Shown here: positions 1 to 8,670 of the stretch, in pieces | Numbering within the stretch: position 1 is the first letter of the stretch | Layout: each line of letters begins with the position of its first letter | DNA from: UBA1847 sp942492205 | Lineage (GTDB): Bacteria > Pseudomonadota > Gammaproteobacteria > Steroidobacterales > Woeseiaceae | Assembly (NCBI GenBank): GCA_942492205.1 | Contig: CALODT010000001.1 | Coordinates: 248,001-312,000, forward strand | Length of the DNA: 64,000 nucleotides | Direction: 5' to 3' | The notes under the pieces: model-generated | Told to the model about the DNA's origin: nothing | Database searches by the model: none | What the model saw: only the letters and a program-made list of their open reading frames with translations | Made by a program: the position numbers and the translations under genes

Positions 1-1845
1 AACAGCGGCGTTTCAACAGTCGAAGTCACGCACGCTGAAACGGCGACATCTGTAGCAGCAGCCGCTGACATGGAGCGCGGTGCGCGCTTTGACGTAGCCG
101 GTCTGGTGAGCTCGGCGCCTGAAGGCGCGAGCCAGGTGCTGTTGTCGGCGCCTGCCGATCAGTTCGGCCCACCGCGGGCAGAAGAGACCGACGACGAGCT
201 CTCCGAAGACACAGCGAAGCGGTCGCCGCAAGACAAGATGAGCGGTCCGGTGGCAGCGCTTGCCGCGTCAGGTGCCGGGATGGCAGAGATTGTCGTTCGC
301 TACGACCAGCATCCTGAGCTGTTCGACGACGAGCGGGTTGCCGACCTGGGTGGCGAGGTTACGCGTAGCTACGAACACCTCGACATGCGGGCGATTACGA
401 TTCCTGCGGCGTCCCTGGTGGAACTGGCGGTCGATGAAAACGTCGACTGGCTATCGCTCGATGATGAGATCTCCTCCACGTCGCTTAATTCTCGCCTGGC
501 GGCGAACGTGCCGGCAGCCGGCTCAATGAACGCCGGCTACAGCGGGTCGAATGTGGGCATCGCCGTGCTGGACACAGGTATCTCAAAACACGGCGACCTG
601 GCGGATAATATTCTCCAGTATTCGTTCCTCAAAGGAGCCTATCCGGAACCGCAGATCGTCAACGGTGAAATTGCTGTATTCAATGACAGCGCGCGCGACG
701 ACAAATTCGGCCACGGCACACACGTTGCCGGCGTACTGAGTGGCAGTGGTAAAGATTCGAGCGGCGAGTACAAGGGGACTGCGGCTGGCGCTACGGTGCT
801 CGCGCTGCAGGTGCTGGACCAAGACGGTGGTGGCTCGATGTCAGATGTCATGGCGGCGCTCGACTGGTTGCTCACCTACGGCAGCTACTTCGATATTCGC
901 GTCGTGAACCTGTCGCTCGGTAAAGGTATTTCAGAGTCGAATACCACCGACCCGCTGGTTATCGCTGTCGAAAAACTCTGGGACGCCGGCATGGTGGTCG
1001 TGGTAGCCGCCGGTAATGAAGGCTTCTCCGGGAGCATGACGGTCACGAGTCCGGGTAACTCCCGCAAGGTCATAACGGTCGGTTCGTTGACGGATAGCGG
1101 CACCGGTACGGATTACTCGGATGATTATGTATCTTCGTTTTCGTCCCGCGGTCCGACGATCGGCGACTATGTATTGAAGCCTGACCTTCTCGCTCCCGGT
1201 AACCGCGTTGTCGCATCGATTCCGAGCCAATCCAAGCTCGCGATAGCCTTGACGCAAAGAATCAAGCGGTGCGCGAGGCTCGATTGTGGGAATGACTACC
1301 TCGAGATGTCCGGTACCAGTATGGCGACGCCGCTGGTCAGCGCGGCGGCCGCTCTTATGCTCGACAAGGATCCCTCGCTGACACCGGCAACCGTCAAGGC
1401 ACGCCTTATGCGCTCAGCCAGGAAGCTCGACGCGGATCCGTCGGAGGCCGGCGCCGGCCTGCTCGATGTCGATGCGGCACTGGATGATAGCGGCTATGTC
1501 AGCGGCGAAGCATTGTCGCCGCTGATGGTATTCGACAATACAAGCGATGCCGTCCTGGTTGAAGATACGGCAGCGCTCTGGGGCGATGCCATCTGGGGCT
1601 CCGGCTACCTCTATAACAACGGTTTCAGCTGGGCCAGTGGCGCTTCGTTTACGGATGAAAACGGTGTCACCGCCAACGGTTACATGTGGACGGACGGCGG
1701 CGTGTCAGCCAAAGGCTACATGTGGACGGACGGCGGCGTTTCCGCGAAAGGCTATATGTGGACAGATGGCGTGAATGCCAAGTCGCTGCTGTCCGGCGAT
1801 GAGGAAACAGGCCTGTTCCTGAACGACGACGGTCCTGCGCAGTAA
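1..1845 (+). CDS. Subtilisin-like (S8) serine protease, 5' end outside the window
   Basis: Secreted-type serine endopeptidase of the subtilase family. The reading frame is open from base 1, so the N-terminus, presumably with the signal peptide, lies outside the window; the Met codon at 70 is internal. Counting from base 1, the catalytic triad is Asp191 (VLDTGI), His238 (GHGTHVAG) and Ser440 (GTSMATP). A region of about 100 residues before the Asp looks like a propeptide or inhibitor-I9-like segment. After the catalytic domain comes a C-terminal tail with tandem GYMWTDGGVSAK repeats, so the protein may be exported and held at the surface. The stop is followed 11 bases later by a 50-bp palindrome. 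Family assignment is firm; substrate is unknown. Confidence 0.93.
   Translation, partial: NSGVSTVEVTHAETATSVAAAADMERGARFDVAGLVSSAPEGASQVLLSAPADQFGPPRAEETDDELSEDTAKRSPQDKMSGPVAALAASGAGMAEIVVRYDQHPELFDDERVADLGGEVTRSYEHLDMRAITIPAASLVELAVDENVDWLSLDDEISSTSLNSRLAANVPAAGSMNAGYSGSNVGIAVLDTGISKHGDLADNILQYSFLKGAYPEPQIVNGEIAVFNDSARDDKFGHGTHVAGVLSGSGKDSSGEYKGTAAGATVLALQVLDQDGGGSMSDVMAALDWLLTYGSYFDIRVVNLSLGKGISESNTTDPLVIAVEKLWDAGMVVVVAAGNEGFSGSMTVTSPGNSRKVITVGSLTDSGTGTDYSDDYVSSFSSRGPTIGDYVLKPDLLAPGNRVVASIPSQSKLAIALTQRIKRCARLDCGNDYLEMSGTSMATPLVSAAAALMLDKDPSLTPATVKARLMRSARKLDADPSEAGAGLLDVDAALDDSGYVSGEALSPLMVFDNTSDAVLVEDTAALWGDAIWGSGYLYNNGFSWASGASFTDENGVTANGYMWTDGGVSAKGYMWTDGGVSAKGYMWTDGVNAKSLLSGDEETGLFLNDDGPAQ
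1678..1782 (+). repeat. Tandem 36-bp coding repeat (12 residues, about 3 units) in subtilase tail
   Basis: Three successive units starting at 1678, 1714 and 1750 encode GYMWTDGGVSAK, the same again, and GYMWTDGVNAK. Similar Trp/Gly-rich tails occur at the ends of exported bacterial subtilases; their role is unknown. Confidence 0.85.
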
Positions 1846-1856
1846 GCGGAGTAGAT

Positions 1857-1906
1857 GGGGACGCGCTGAATTTCACGTACTGATACGTTAACTTCAGAAC
1901 GTCCCC
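1857..1906. repeat. 50-bp REP-like palindrome, copy 1
   Basis: Near-perfect inverted repeat beginning GGGGACG and ending CGTCCCC, with arms meeting around 1881. It sits between the convergent subtilase and opine-dehydrogenase-like genes. A second copy in the same orientation is at 3112-3161. Its form, GGGGAC...GTCCCC ends with an AT-rich centre, resembles REP elements mobilised by IS200-like RAYT transposases; no such transposase is in the window. It may also act as a bidirectional terminator. Confidence 0.75.
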
Positions 1907-1916
1907 ATAAACCGCG

Positions 1917-2993
1917 CTAGAGCGCGCCGAGTTCTTCGGTCGACAGTGCAGCAATGCCCAGCGAAGCTGGCGTGCGCAGCGCCTCGCCTGCATAGTCTCG
2001 AGCCATCAATACCGACGCCACCTGGATGATCGCATCCATGGTCGGTGTTTCGACGCCAACCTGCCGACCAAGCTGTGACATGAACACCAGTCCATAGCCG
2101 ACATCTTCGTGCAGGTAACGATGGTCGAGCTGCGGCTGCGCGCCGATACCCTTGAAACCGGGCGCATTGCGGTAGGCCTCGCCGTAGTTATCGGCCAGCA
2201 TGTAACCCTGGCGCATTCCCATAACGGGATCCGGAAGGACCGTGACCCCCATTCGAGCGCCGACGGCAATGCGCTCCTCGTCGAGACCTTCAATCAGTCG
2301 TCCCGTCGCATCGCTGACGCCTTCCTCGTAGAACAGGAAGTTGCCGCCAGTACCCTCGATGCGTGCGGCGTTTGCCAGCGTAACGGCCGGGTGGATGATC
2401 GGGTTGGCGTTCTGCAGGCTGGTTTGCATGACGCTTTGCGCCGGTTCCATGCTCGGATAAACATCCTCAACCATCTTCAGCACGTCGTCGGTGTGGTCGC
2501 CGGGTAAGGCGGCCAGCAGATTGCCGGCCTTCAATTTCAGGAAGACACGAATGCTGCCGGGCTTGGTTAAGCGAACCGCATAGTGCAGGGTCGAGGTTTC
2601 CGCAACGCGAACAGAATCATCGGCAACATCGAGGCCGGCGGCTTTCTTGAAGGCAAGCGCGCCACCGCAGGAACTGGGGCTTACGATAACCGTCTGGCCG
2701 GGTTTGAGTTTGCCCGCGACCGCCTCGCCGAAAGGCCTGGTGCTGTAGGCGGGGCCAACCACGTAGATCAATTCCGCGTCTTCGAGTGTCACGTCGATAT
2801 CGTGGCTCGAATCGACAATAGTCGCGAAACCGGCAATGTCACCTTCCGCGTGGATGCCTTTCTGTTTGGCGATCTTCGCAATATTGTCAGGGAAATCGGG
2901 AAAGTCGAACAGGCGCACGTCGTGACCGAATGACGCGCAGTCAAAGGCTACCGCGGTGCCGCCGGCACCCGCTCCAAGTACTGCAATCTTCAC
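1917..2993 (-). CDS. Opine/octopine-dehydrogenase-family NAD(P)-dependent oxidoreductase
   Basis: A 358-residue protein with an N-terminal Rossmann fold (MKIAVLGAGAGGTAVA, glycine-rich NAD(P) motif at residues 7-12) and a C-terminal helical domain of the octopine/nopaline dehydrogenase type (for example the HPAVTLANAARIE stretch). Family members reduce an imine formed from an amino acid and a 2-oxo acid, or related substrates. Start is GTG, chosen because AGAAGGAGT lies about 8 bases upstream. It stands alone on the minus strand, bracketed by two copies of the same palindrome. A ketopantoate-reductase-like or glycerol-3-phosphate-dehydrogenase-like role is possible; the real substrate cannot be read from sequence. 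Confidence 0.8.
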   Translation of the reverse strand: MKIAVLGAGAGGTAVAFDCASFGHDVRLFDFPDFPDNIAKIAKQKGIHAEGDIAGFATIVDSSHDIDVTLEDAELIYVVGPAYSTRPFGEAVAGKLKPGQTVIVSPSSCGGALAFKKAAGLDVADDSVRVAETSTLHYAVRLTKPGSIRVFLKLKAGNLLAALPGDHTDDVLKMVEDVYPSMEPAQSVMQTSLQNANPIIHPAVTLANAARIEGTGGNFLFYEEGVSDATGRLIEGLDEERIAVGARMGVTVLPDPVMGMRQGYMLADNYGEAYRNAPGFKGIGAQPQLDHRYLHEDVGYGLVFMSQLGRQVGVETPTMDAIIQVASVLMARDYAGEALRTPASLGIAALSTEELGAL

Positions 2994-3111
2994 CTGAATA
3001 CTCCTTCTGGTGTCCTATGCCACCGCTGCACGAACGAGCGGCTCAGATGGCGGACTATAGCAACCGCTCGTCATCAAGTTCATTGGGACATTCCGCAGCG
3101 GCGGGGAAAAC

Positions 3112-3161
3112 GGGGACATTCTGCATTTAATGTACTAATGCGCTAAATTCAGGGTGTCCCC
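3112..3161. repeat. 50-bp REP-like palindrome, copy 2
   Basis: Begins GGGGACA and ends TGTCCCC and aligns without gaps to the copy at 1857-1906 with roughly a dozen differences. It lies between the divergent opine-dehydrogenase-like and NhaC genes, in their shared upstream region. Confidence 0.75.
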
Positions 3162-3208
3162 CTTTTCCTGAGGCCAGCAGCAGCCGTGAATAAGCGTCAG
3201 AGTAGCCC

Positions 3209-4621
3209 GTGAACGATCCTTCCTGGATCTCCATATTGCCCCCCGTGCTGGCAATCGTGCTCGCGATATGGAGCAAGCAGGTGATTCTGTCCCTCGCGGC
3301 CGGTATCTGGATGGGTCATACGCTGCTGAACCAGTTCAATCCGCTATCGGGTATCGGACATGGGCTCGACGGCGTTATCAACGTATTTACCGATCCGGGT
3401 GATGCGCGCGTGCTGGTGTTCACTTTGCTCATCGGTCCGTTGATTGCCACCATCGAACGCTCCGGCGGTGTTCGCGGTTTCGTGCACTACCTCGAAACAC
3501 GTCACTGGGTACATAATGGTTTTCGTGCCCGCATGCTGGCGTGGGGCATCGGGCTCGTCATCTTCGTGGAGTCCAGTATTACGCTGCTGGTAGCCGGTTC
3601 TGTCAGTCGTCCACTGTTTGATCGCTACCAGGTGTCGCGCGAAAAGCTCGCCTACCTGATCGACGCAACGTCGGCGCCCGTGTGCGTCATGATCCCGTTA
3701 AATGCGTGGGGCGCATTCATCATCAGCCTGGTTGCTTCGTCGGGCGTTGAGAATCCGCTACAGACATTTATCGCGGCGGTGCCACTCAACCTGTACGCGA
3801 TTACCGCAATCCTTCTGGCGGGCGTCGTAGCGTGGAAGAACATCAACATCGGGCCCATGAAGAAGGCGGAAGAACGCACGCAGGGCGGTGAACTGCTCTG
3901 GCCCGGTTCGGTGCCGCTGGTCGATGTTTCTGCAGAGCACGACGTTGTTGACGAGAAGAACGTTCCATCCGCCTGGCTGATGATCCTGCCAATACTCGCG
4001 ATGGTCGCGATGATGCCGCTCGCGCTGTACGTCACCGGCGATGGCAACATTATCAAAGGGTCGGGGTCTGTTTCGGTTCTATGGTCTGTGTGCTTCGCGA
4101 TTGCCGTAGCCTGGACAATGGTGCTCATAAAAGGCGACAGCTCGATTGGTGAGCTGATGCAGGTGTTCATGAAAGGCGCCGGCGATCTGCTGCCGATCGC
4201 CATTATCCTGTTGCTTGCGCTCGCGCTGGGCGACGTTGCCAATGCACTGGGTACCGGCATCTACGTGGCGAGCCTCGTCAGCGGCAACATCCCGCCCGTC
4301 TTCCTGGCGCCGCTGGTTTTCCTGGTATCGGCGTTCATTGCTTTTTCCGTCGGCTCCAGCTGGGGCACGTTTGCCATCATGATTCCGATTGCGATACCCA
4401 TAGCCGTAACGCTCGGCATTCCGGTGCCACTGATGCTGGGCGCCGCCATATCCGGTGCGATATTCGGTGATCATGCATCGCCGATCAGCGACACCACCGT
4501 GTTGGCGTCAATGGCATCAGCATCAGACCACATCGACCATGTTCGTACGCAGCTCCCCTACGCCTTGCTCGCCGCGGCGATCGCGAGCGTTGGCTTTCTC
4601 TTGATTGGCCTGCTGCAGTGA
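3209..4621 (+). CDS. NhaC-family Na+/H+ antiporter
   Basis: A 470-residue polytopic inner-membrane protein with about 11-12 hydrophobic segments. The C-terminal half has the conserved NhaC/ArsB-superfamily pattern (FSVGSSWGTFAIMIPIAIP; ISGAIFGDHASPISDTT), with the SSWGT and DHASPISDT motifs expected for ion transport. It exchanges cytoplasmic Na+ for external H+, although some relatives are malate/lactate or amino-acid antiporters. The start is GTG at 3209 with only a weak ribosome-binding site. Its stop overlaps the GTG of the following cupin gene (GTGA), so the two are probably translationally coupled. Confidence 0.88.
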   Translation: MNDPSWISILPPVLAIVLAIWSKQVILSLAAGIWMGHTLLNQFNPLSGIGHGLDGVINVFTDPGDARVLVFTLLIGPLIATIERSGGVRGFVHYLETRHWVHNGFRARMLAWGIGLVIFVESSITLLVAGSVSRPLFDRYQVSREKLAYLIDATSAPVCVMIPLNAWGAFIISLVASSGVENPLQTFIAAVPLNLYAITAILLAGVVAWKNINIGPMKKAEERTQGGELLWPGSVPLVDVSAEHDVVDEKNVPSAWLMILPILAMVAMMPLALYVTGDGNIIKGSGSVSVLWSVCFAIAVAWTMVLIKGDSSIGELMQVFMKGAGDLLPIAIILLLALALGDVANALGTGIYVASLVSGNIPPVFLAPLVFLVSAFIAFSVGSSWGTFAIMIPIAIPIAVTLGIPVPLMLGAAISGAIFGDHASPISDTTVLASMASASDHIDHVRTQLPYALLAAAIASVGFLLIGLLQ

Positions 4622-5307
4622 CCGATCAGATCAATGCGGATCTGTTCGTGAGAGCGGTGGCGCACAGCAGCGAGATGCAGTGGACCGCGAGCCCGAGCGG
4701 CACGGTCTGGCGAAAACGGCTGCACCTGTCTGGCGCGCCGGAGTCCGGCCAGGTGACATCGATCGTTCGCTACGAGCCCGAGTCCTCGTTTCCGGCGCAC
4801 GATCATCCGGACGGCGAGGAAATCCTGGTGCTGGATGGCGTTTTTTCCGATGAACACGGCGACTGGCCTGCCGGAACCTATCTCTTGAACCCGGAGGGTT
4901 TCAGGCACGCGCCCTTCTCGAAAGCGGGCTGCCTGTTATTCGTGAAGCTGCGGCAGTTTGCGGGTAAAGACAGGCGCCACGTGGTGATTGATACGAACGC
5001 CCTCGAATGGCAACCGGGTGCGGATGACGGGGTGGCCGTAAAGCTGCTCTACACGCAGGAAGGATTCTCGGACCAGACGTCTATCGAACGCTGGGATGCC
5101 GGCTCAGAGATGGGTCTGATCGCGCACGAACAGGGTGCGGAGCTGTTTGTTATCGACGGCGAGTTTACCGATGAAAATGGAGTCTACTCGAAGGGTAGCT
5201 GGTTGCGAATGCCGGCGGGGTCGCTTCATCATCCGCATTCGATCGCAGGCTGTACTCTGTATATCAAGACGGCCGGCCTCCCGTATCTGAGATCGGACAG
5301 CAGCTAG
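4618..5307 (+). CDS. ChrR-like double-cupin protein
   Basis: A 229-residue soluble protein with two cupin barrels. The first (about residues 45-115) has the metal-binding-type motif HDHPDGEE and a later HAPF. The second (about 140-225) keeps the fold but has HEQGAE and HHPHS, so metal binding is less certain. It resembles the ChrR cupin family, known as the anti-sigma/anti-ECF partner in photo-oxidative stress, but the N-terminal zinc-binding anti-sigma domain is absent. The start GTG overlaps the stop of the NhaC gene by 4 bases. Its own stop shares CTAG with the convergent glycosylase gene. A sensor or enzyme role remains open. Confidence 0.8.
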   Translation: MTDQINADLFVRAVAHSSEMQWTASPSGTVWRKRLHLSGAPESGQVTSIVRYEPESSFPAHDHPDGEEILVLDGVFSDEHGDWPAGTYLLNPEGFRHAPFSKAGCLLFVKLRQFAGKDRRHVVIDTNALEWQPGADDGVAVKLLYTQEGFSDQTSIERWDAGSEMGLIAHEQGAELFVIDGEFTDENGVYSKGSWLRMPAGSLHHPHSIAGCTLYIKTAGLPYLRSDSS

Positions 5308-5924
5308 CGCGACGCCCCGAGCCGGCCCTGATCGATCACAAAGCGATAGGGCAGGGCTGCATCGTCACCCGCGTAGTCGATGCCGATCCGCGGGCCCGTA
5401 ACAATCGCATCGTTCGAAATATCGATATCGTGGTCTTCGATCCAGATTCGATCGCCCGAGAGATCGGTGCCGCTATGCTGCGTACGAATGCCGAGTGCGC
5501 GCGCCAGCGAACCCGGGCCGGCCAGCAGCGTCTTGTCGACGTCCAGTTTCTTGCGTCGGCGCAACATGTGATCAACACCGACCATAGGTGATCCCGCCCG
5601 GACAAGCACGGCAAGGGGATTGTTCTCGCCACCGGTGACGACATTGAAGAGGTGGTGGATGCCGTAGCAAAGGTAGACATACGCGATGCCGCCTTCCGCG
5701 AACATCGGCTCGGTTCGTGATGTACGACGTCCGCCATACGCGTGGCTTGCGCGGTCGTCGACGCCGGCATAGGCTTCTGTCTCGGTGATGATAGCCTTGG
5801 TTACCGTGTCGTCCGTCCGGGAGCAAAGGACCTTGCCGAGGAGATCGCGGGCAACCTGCACGACGTCGTCGCGGGTGTAGAATTCCTGCTCAAGTTTCTT
5901 CAGGGCGCGAGGCTTGCTACGCAT
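5304..5924 (-). CDS. mpg: DNA-3-methyladenine glycosylase (AAG/MPG type)
   Basis: A 206-residue base-excision-repair enzyme of the mammalian-AAG-like family, which removes alkylated purines such as 3-methyladenine from DNA. Diagnostic stretches are DLLGKVLCSR, TETEAYAGVDDRASHAYGG (catalytic Glu in ETEAY), AYVYLCYGIHH and LLAGPGSLARALGI. The reading frame is open further upstream to 6308, but that part overlaps the divergent DUF3014 gene and is not protein-like. The ATG at 5924 gives the usual family length. Only 24 bases separate its start from the divergent ATG at 5949, so promoters must lie inside coding sequence or overlap. Confidence 0.93.
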   Translation of the reverse strand: MRSKPRALKKLEQEFYTRDDVVQVARDLLGKVLCSRTDDTVTKAIITETEAYAGVDDRASHAYGGRRTSRTEPMFAEGGIAYVYLCYGIHHLFNVVTGGENNPLAVLVRAGSPMVGVDHMLRRRKKLDVDKTLLAGPGSLARALGIRTQHSGTDLSGDRIWIEDHDIDISNDAIVTGPRIGIDYAGDDAALPYRFVIDQGRLGASR

Positions 5925-5948
5925 GGCAAACAGTTTACAGTAGACGAG

Positions 5949-6767
5949 ATGGATGACCCGGATCTCAAGGTGCTGTTCGCAATCCTGCTGGTCGCGCTCG
6001 CCGCAGGCGCCGCCTGGTATTTCCGTGACGAGCTGCTGCCGCAGGAGAAGGCCCCAATCGCTGCGGGTCCCGATGCCACGCCCGCTGCAGCGGCTGCCGA
6101 TACCGGGCCACGGCATCCAGTGGCACCGTATCAAGCATCGCGAGACAGGTCTGTCGACTTGACGCCCCTGCCGCCGCTGGATGACAGCGACAGCTACTTC
6201 CTGCTGGCGCTTGTCGATATCTTCGGCACGGCTATCGAGCCTTTCCTGGTCAAGGACGCCATCATCGATCGTTTCGTTGCGACGGTCGACAATCTTCCCC
6301 GGGATCACGTTGCCGAGAAGGTCCGGCCGGTCGGTCGGCTAAGCGACGCGTTCCGAGCTGATATCAATAGCAAGAATGGACCCGTCTACCTGAGCCCTGA
6401 AAATTATCAGCGCTACGATCGCCTGGTAAGTCGCATCACGTCGGCCGACATTGACGATATCGTCGATGCTTACCGCCGCTTCTATCCGCTGCTGCAGCAA
6501 TCCTATGAGCGCCTCGGGTATCCGAACGCTTACTTCAACGACCGTGTCATCGAGGTGATCGATCACTTGTTGGCCACGCCGGACATTGAAGAACCGATCG
6601 AGCTGGTGCGACCGCACGTGCTGTACGAGTTTGCCGACCCGCAGCTCGAGGCCTTGTCGAGCGGACAAAAGCTGTTGCTGCGCATGGGCAGCGAGCACGC
6701 AGCGGTTATGAAGCGGATGCTGCGCGAATTGCGGACACAACTCGCGCAGCAACAAGCACTTCCTTAA
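5949..6767 (+). CDS. DUF3014 membrane-anchored protein
   Basis: A 272-residue protein with one N-terminal membrane segment (VLFAILLVALAAGAAWYF, about residues 7-24), a low-complexity Ala/Pro linker, then the conserved DUF3014 domain beginning PLDDSDSYFLLALVDIFG. The topology predicts a periplasmic C-terminal domain. No function is established for this family, which is common in Gammaproteobacteria. The ATG at 5949 is chosen because the upstream in-frame part (from 5742) is the shadow of the glycosylase gene. The stop TAA shares four bases with the stop of the convergent outer-membrane protein gene. Confidence 0.85.
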   Translation: MDDPDLKVLFAILLVALAAGAAWYFRDELLPQEKAPIAAGPDATPAAAAADTGPRHPVAPYQASRDRSVDLTPLPPLDDSDSYFLLALVDIFGTAIEPFLVKDAIIDRFVATVDNLPRDHVAEKVRPVGRLSDAFRADINSKNGPVYLSPENYQRYDRLVSRITSADIDDIVDAYRRFYPLLQQSYERLGYPNAYFNDRVIEVIDHLLATPDIEEPIELVRPHVLYEFADPQLEALSSGQKLLLRMGSEHAAVMKRMLRELRTQLAQQQALP

Positions 6768-7324
6768 CGGCCGAAGCGATACTCGAAGCCGACAGAGATG
6801 ACGTCGCTGTTGATGGCATCGAGTTCATAGCGCGTCCAGTCACCGACCAGCGACAGGTTCGGTGTAACGTCCACCTTGGCACCGCCGCCGTAGTACGGAT
6901 TCTCGTCGCGGGGCACGTCGATCGAAAAGCCGTCGACCACAACATCAGCATCCCAGAAGAAAACACCTGCTCGCCCGTACAGTGAAAACTGTTCGTTCAG
7001 CGGCAGGCCGAGCGTTCCACCCAGCGTCCAGCCATCGGCCTCGACGTTTGTGCGCGTCGAGAATCCGCCGAAATCAATCGTTTTCGAGAAATTGCCGAAA
7101 TTCTGGTAGCCGGCTTCAATACCGAGGAAATCGCCAAATTGAAAGCCACCAACGATTCGATAGGCGTTCGCGTCGGTGTCGAGCTTGACGCCGCTGAAGT
7201 CCTCTTCTAGGTGTGATGAGCCGAAGCTTGCACCCAGGTAGGTGCCGATGTCGGCATGGGCGAGTGGTGACAAAAATAGTCCAGCCAGGATAAGGCCTGG
7301 CACCGTCTTGCTACGGTGTGTCAT
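6764..7324 (-). CDS. Outer-membrane beta-barrel protein (OmpA/OmpW-like 8-strand type)
   Basis: A 186-residue protein with a clear signal peptide (cleavage expected after PLAHA, about residue 24) and a barrel of alternating hydrophobic strands such as IGTYLGASFG, NAYRIVGGFQF, FLGIEAGYQNFG and SVGFEYRF. Proteins of this size and pattern form small barrels in the outer membrane. It ends in FGR rather than the usual terminal Phe. AAGGAG sits just upstream of the ATG. A short inverted repeat (AACGCC/GGCGTT, 7348-7362) lies in the leader. No specific ligand can be assigned. Confidence 0.85.
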   Translation of the reverse strand: MTHRSKTVPGLILAGLFLSPLAHADIGTYLGASFGSSHLEEDFSGVKLDTDANAYRIVGGFQFGDFLGIEAGYQNFGNFSKTIDFGGFSTRTNVEADGWTLGGTLGLPLNEQFSLYGRAGVFFWDADVVVDGFSIDVPRDENPYYGGGAKVDVTPNLSLVGDWTRYELDAINSDVISVGFEYRFGR

Positions 7325-7518
7325 AGCTATCTCCTTATAGCGAATAAAACGCCAACGGCGTTCGTGCCAGCTTATTAAGCGTGAGCAAAGCTGAAGCTAC
7401 GCTGAAGGAGATGTAGGGGTACGTATGAGGCAGACCTTGAAGCTGAATACCGGTTCAGGTTCAGGCAGAAGCGGCCGCTGCACGCCTGGCTTTGGGATAG
7501 CCTTCGTGTAGCCTGAGC

Positions 7519-8022
7519 CTAGTGCCGCATTTTTTGCGTATGCAGCGCAAGACCTTGTTCGCGAGACAGTGGCCTCTTGGCGAGAAAGACCGCCGCAAAG
7601 ATAGCAACGAACACGTAGACAAGATCGACGTAGGATATGCCCGAAACGGAATGCTCTGTGAGCGCCGGTAAAGAGCTATTCCGAAGAACGTCAATTGGCG
7701 AGGCTGCGGTTGCTCTCGCCAGGCCAATGATGAGGGCGAACAGGTTGCCGAGCGCGCAGCCGGCAACGGTATACACCGCGGCGACCACGGCGAATTTCAA
7801 TGCGATCCCATGCCCGAGAAACTGCATCCCCAGTCCGATGACAATCCCGATACCAACCGCTGCGAAACCATAAGAAAAGGGCCACAAAACGACCAGCATG
7901 CCGTACGCAGCCGCGGCAAGGAGTGTTGCGACCGCTCCCACGATAACGGCCGCAGCAAAGTTCTGTTCCGACATCAGTGCTTCGGCCAATTCGTAGTTTC
8001 TTTGTTTTTCGTCGTTATTCAT
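7519..8022 (-). CDS. Small multi-spanning membrane protein, unknown
   Basis: A 167-residue protein with an N-terminal charged helix (MNNDEKQRNYELAEALMSEQ) followed by about four hydrophobic segments, including AAVIVGAVATLLAAAAYGML, GIGIVIGLGMQFLG and YVDLVYVFVAIFAAVFLA. The ATG at 8022 is preferred over an in-frame TTG at 8043. I do not recognise the family; Gly-rich central segments resemble generic DUF membrane proteins. It stands alone, about 190 bases upstream of the outer-membrane barrel gene on the same strand. Confidence 0.65.
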   Translation of the reverse strand: MNNDEKQRNYELAEALMSEQNFAAAVIVGAVATLLAAAAYGMLVVLWPFSYGFAAVGIGIVIGLGMQFLGHGIALKFAVVAAVYTVAGCALGNLFALIIGLARATAASPIDVLRNSSLPALTEHSVSGISYVDLVYVFVAIFAAVFLAKRPLSREQGLALHTQKMRH

Positions 8023-8321
8023 AAACGCCAAAACCGTTCGCAAATTGCTGTGATTTTTTTACACACGACTTCGGACTGGCTCTTTGTGTCAGGTTACCAG
8101 CGCTTATTCTAACCTAATGAGGCCGGGCGAATGCTTTTGGCGGGAAACCGCCGGTCAGCCGTTCTTGCCAACAAACGCAAGCGTGCCGTGGCAAGAGCAT
8201 CCGACGTTTACAGGCGCAACAGCTTCGTAACGAAACTGATCGCAACGCAAAGCAGTATCATCAGGTTGGCATTGAACGGTTGAGCTCACAACCATTAGTA
8301 GCCGCCAGGCTCGGGCATTCG
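8023..8321. other. Intergenic stretch, no gene supported
   Basis: About 300 bases between two small minus-strand membrane-protein genes. It starts with the AT-rich upstream region of the gene ending at 8022. A minus-strand open frame at 8155-8400 overlaps the next gene, is Cys/Arg-rich, and does not look like a protein. No hairpin with a T-tract was found. Confidence 0.4.
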
Positions 8322-8612
8322 CTAGTGCAAAACAACAGCGACGACGAGCAATGCAACTACGTCGGCCAGGAGAAGGAGCTCTGCGACAAATATTACCCAA
8401 GAAACGAGATTGCGCTTGTCATCGCGCACGTACGAGAGCATCCGTTTCGGTTGAGATAGACCCTTGGGCGTGGGCTCATCGGTGTATCCGTTCTTTAGTA
8501 CCGACATTGTGATCCCGGGCTTTCGATAGGCCCAGCCCAACAGGCCACCGACAAGCGCAAGAACCCAGCCGAAGACAAAAATGATTAAGAACCACAGCAG
8601 ATCGTCGATCAC
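8322..8612 (-). CDS. Small membrane protein, unknown
   Basis: A 96-residue protein with an N-terminal hydrophobic segment (LLWFLIIFVFGWVLALVGGLLGWAY), a polar loop of about 35 residues, and a C-terminal membrane hairpin (VSWVIFVAELLLLADVVALLVVAVVL). The GTG at 8612 is chosen because CAGGAGTGAC lies just upstream and the longer open frame to 8756 runs into the next gene. It is followed on the same strand by an uncharacterised membrane protein and preceded by a DUF998 gene, so these may form one transcript. No family recognised. Confidence 0.6.
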   Translation of the reverse strand: MIDDLLWFLIIFVFGWVLALVGGLLGWAYRKPGITMSVLKNGYTDEPTPKGLSQPKRMLSYVRDDKRNLVSWVIFVAELLLLADVVALLVVAVVLH

Positions 8613-8670
8613 ATCGTCACTCCTGCGCCAGTTAGTATGCCGGGCTGCTGCTTGCGCCAGAGGAGAACAT

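Noticed and set aside
5925..6308. N-terminal extension of the 3-methyladenine glycosylase frame
   Set aside because: It would overlap the divergent DUF3014 gene and exceed the usual family length.
8155..8400. Minus-strand 81-codon open frame
   Set aside because: Overlaps the small membrane protein gene, Cys/Arg-rich, and no ribosome-binding site.
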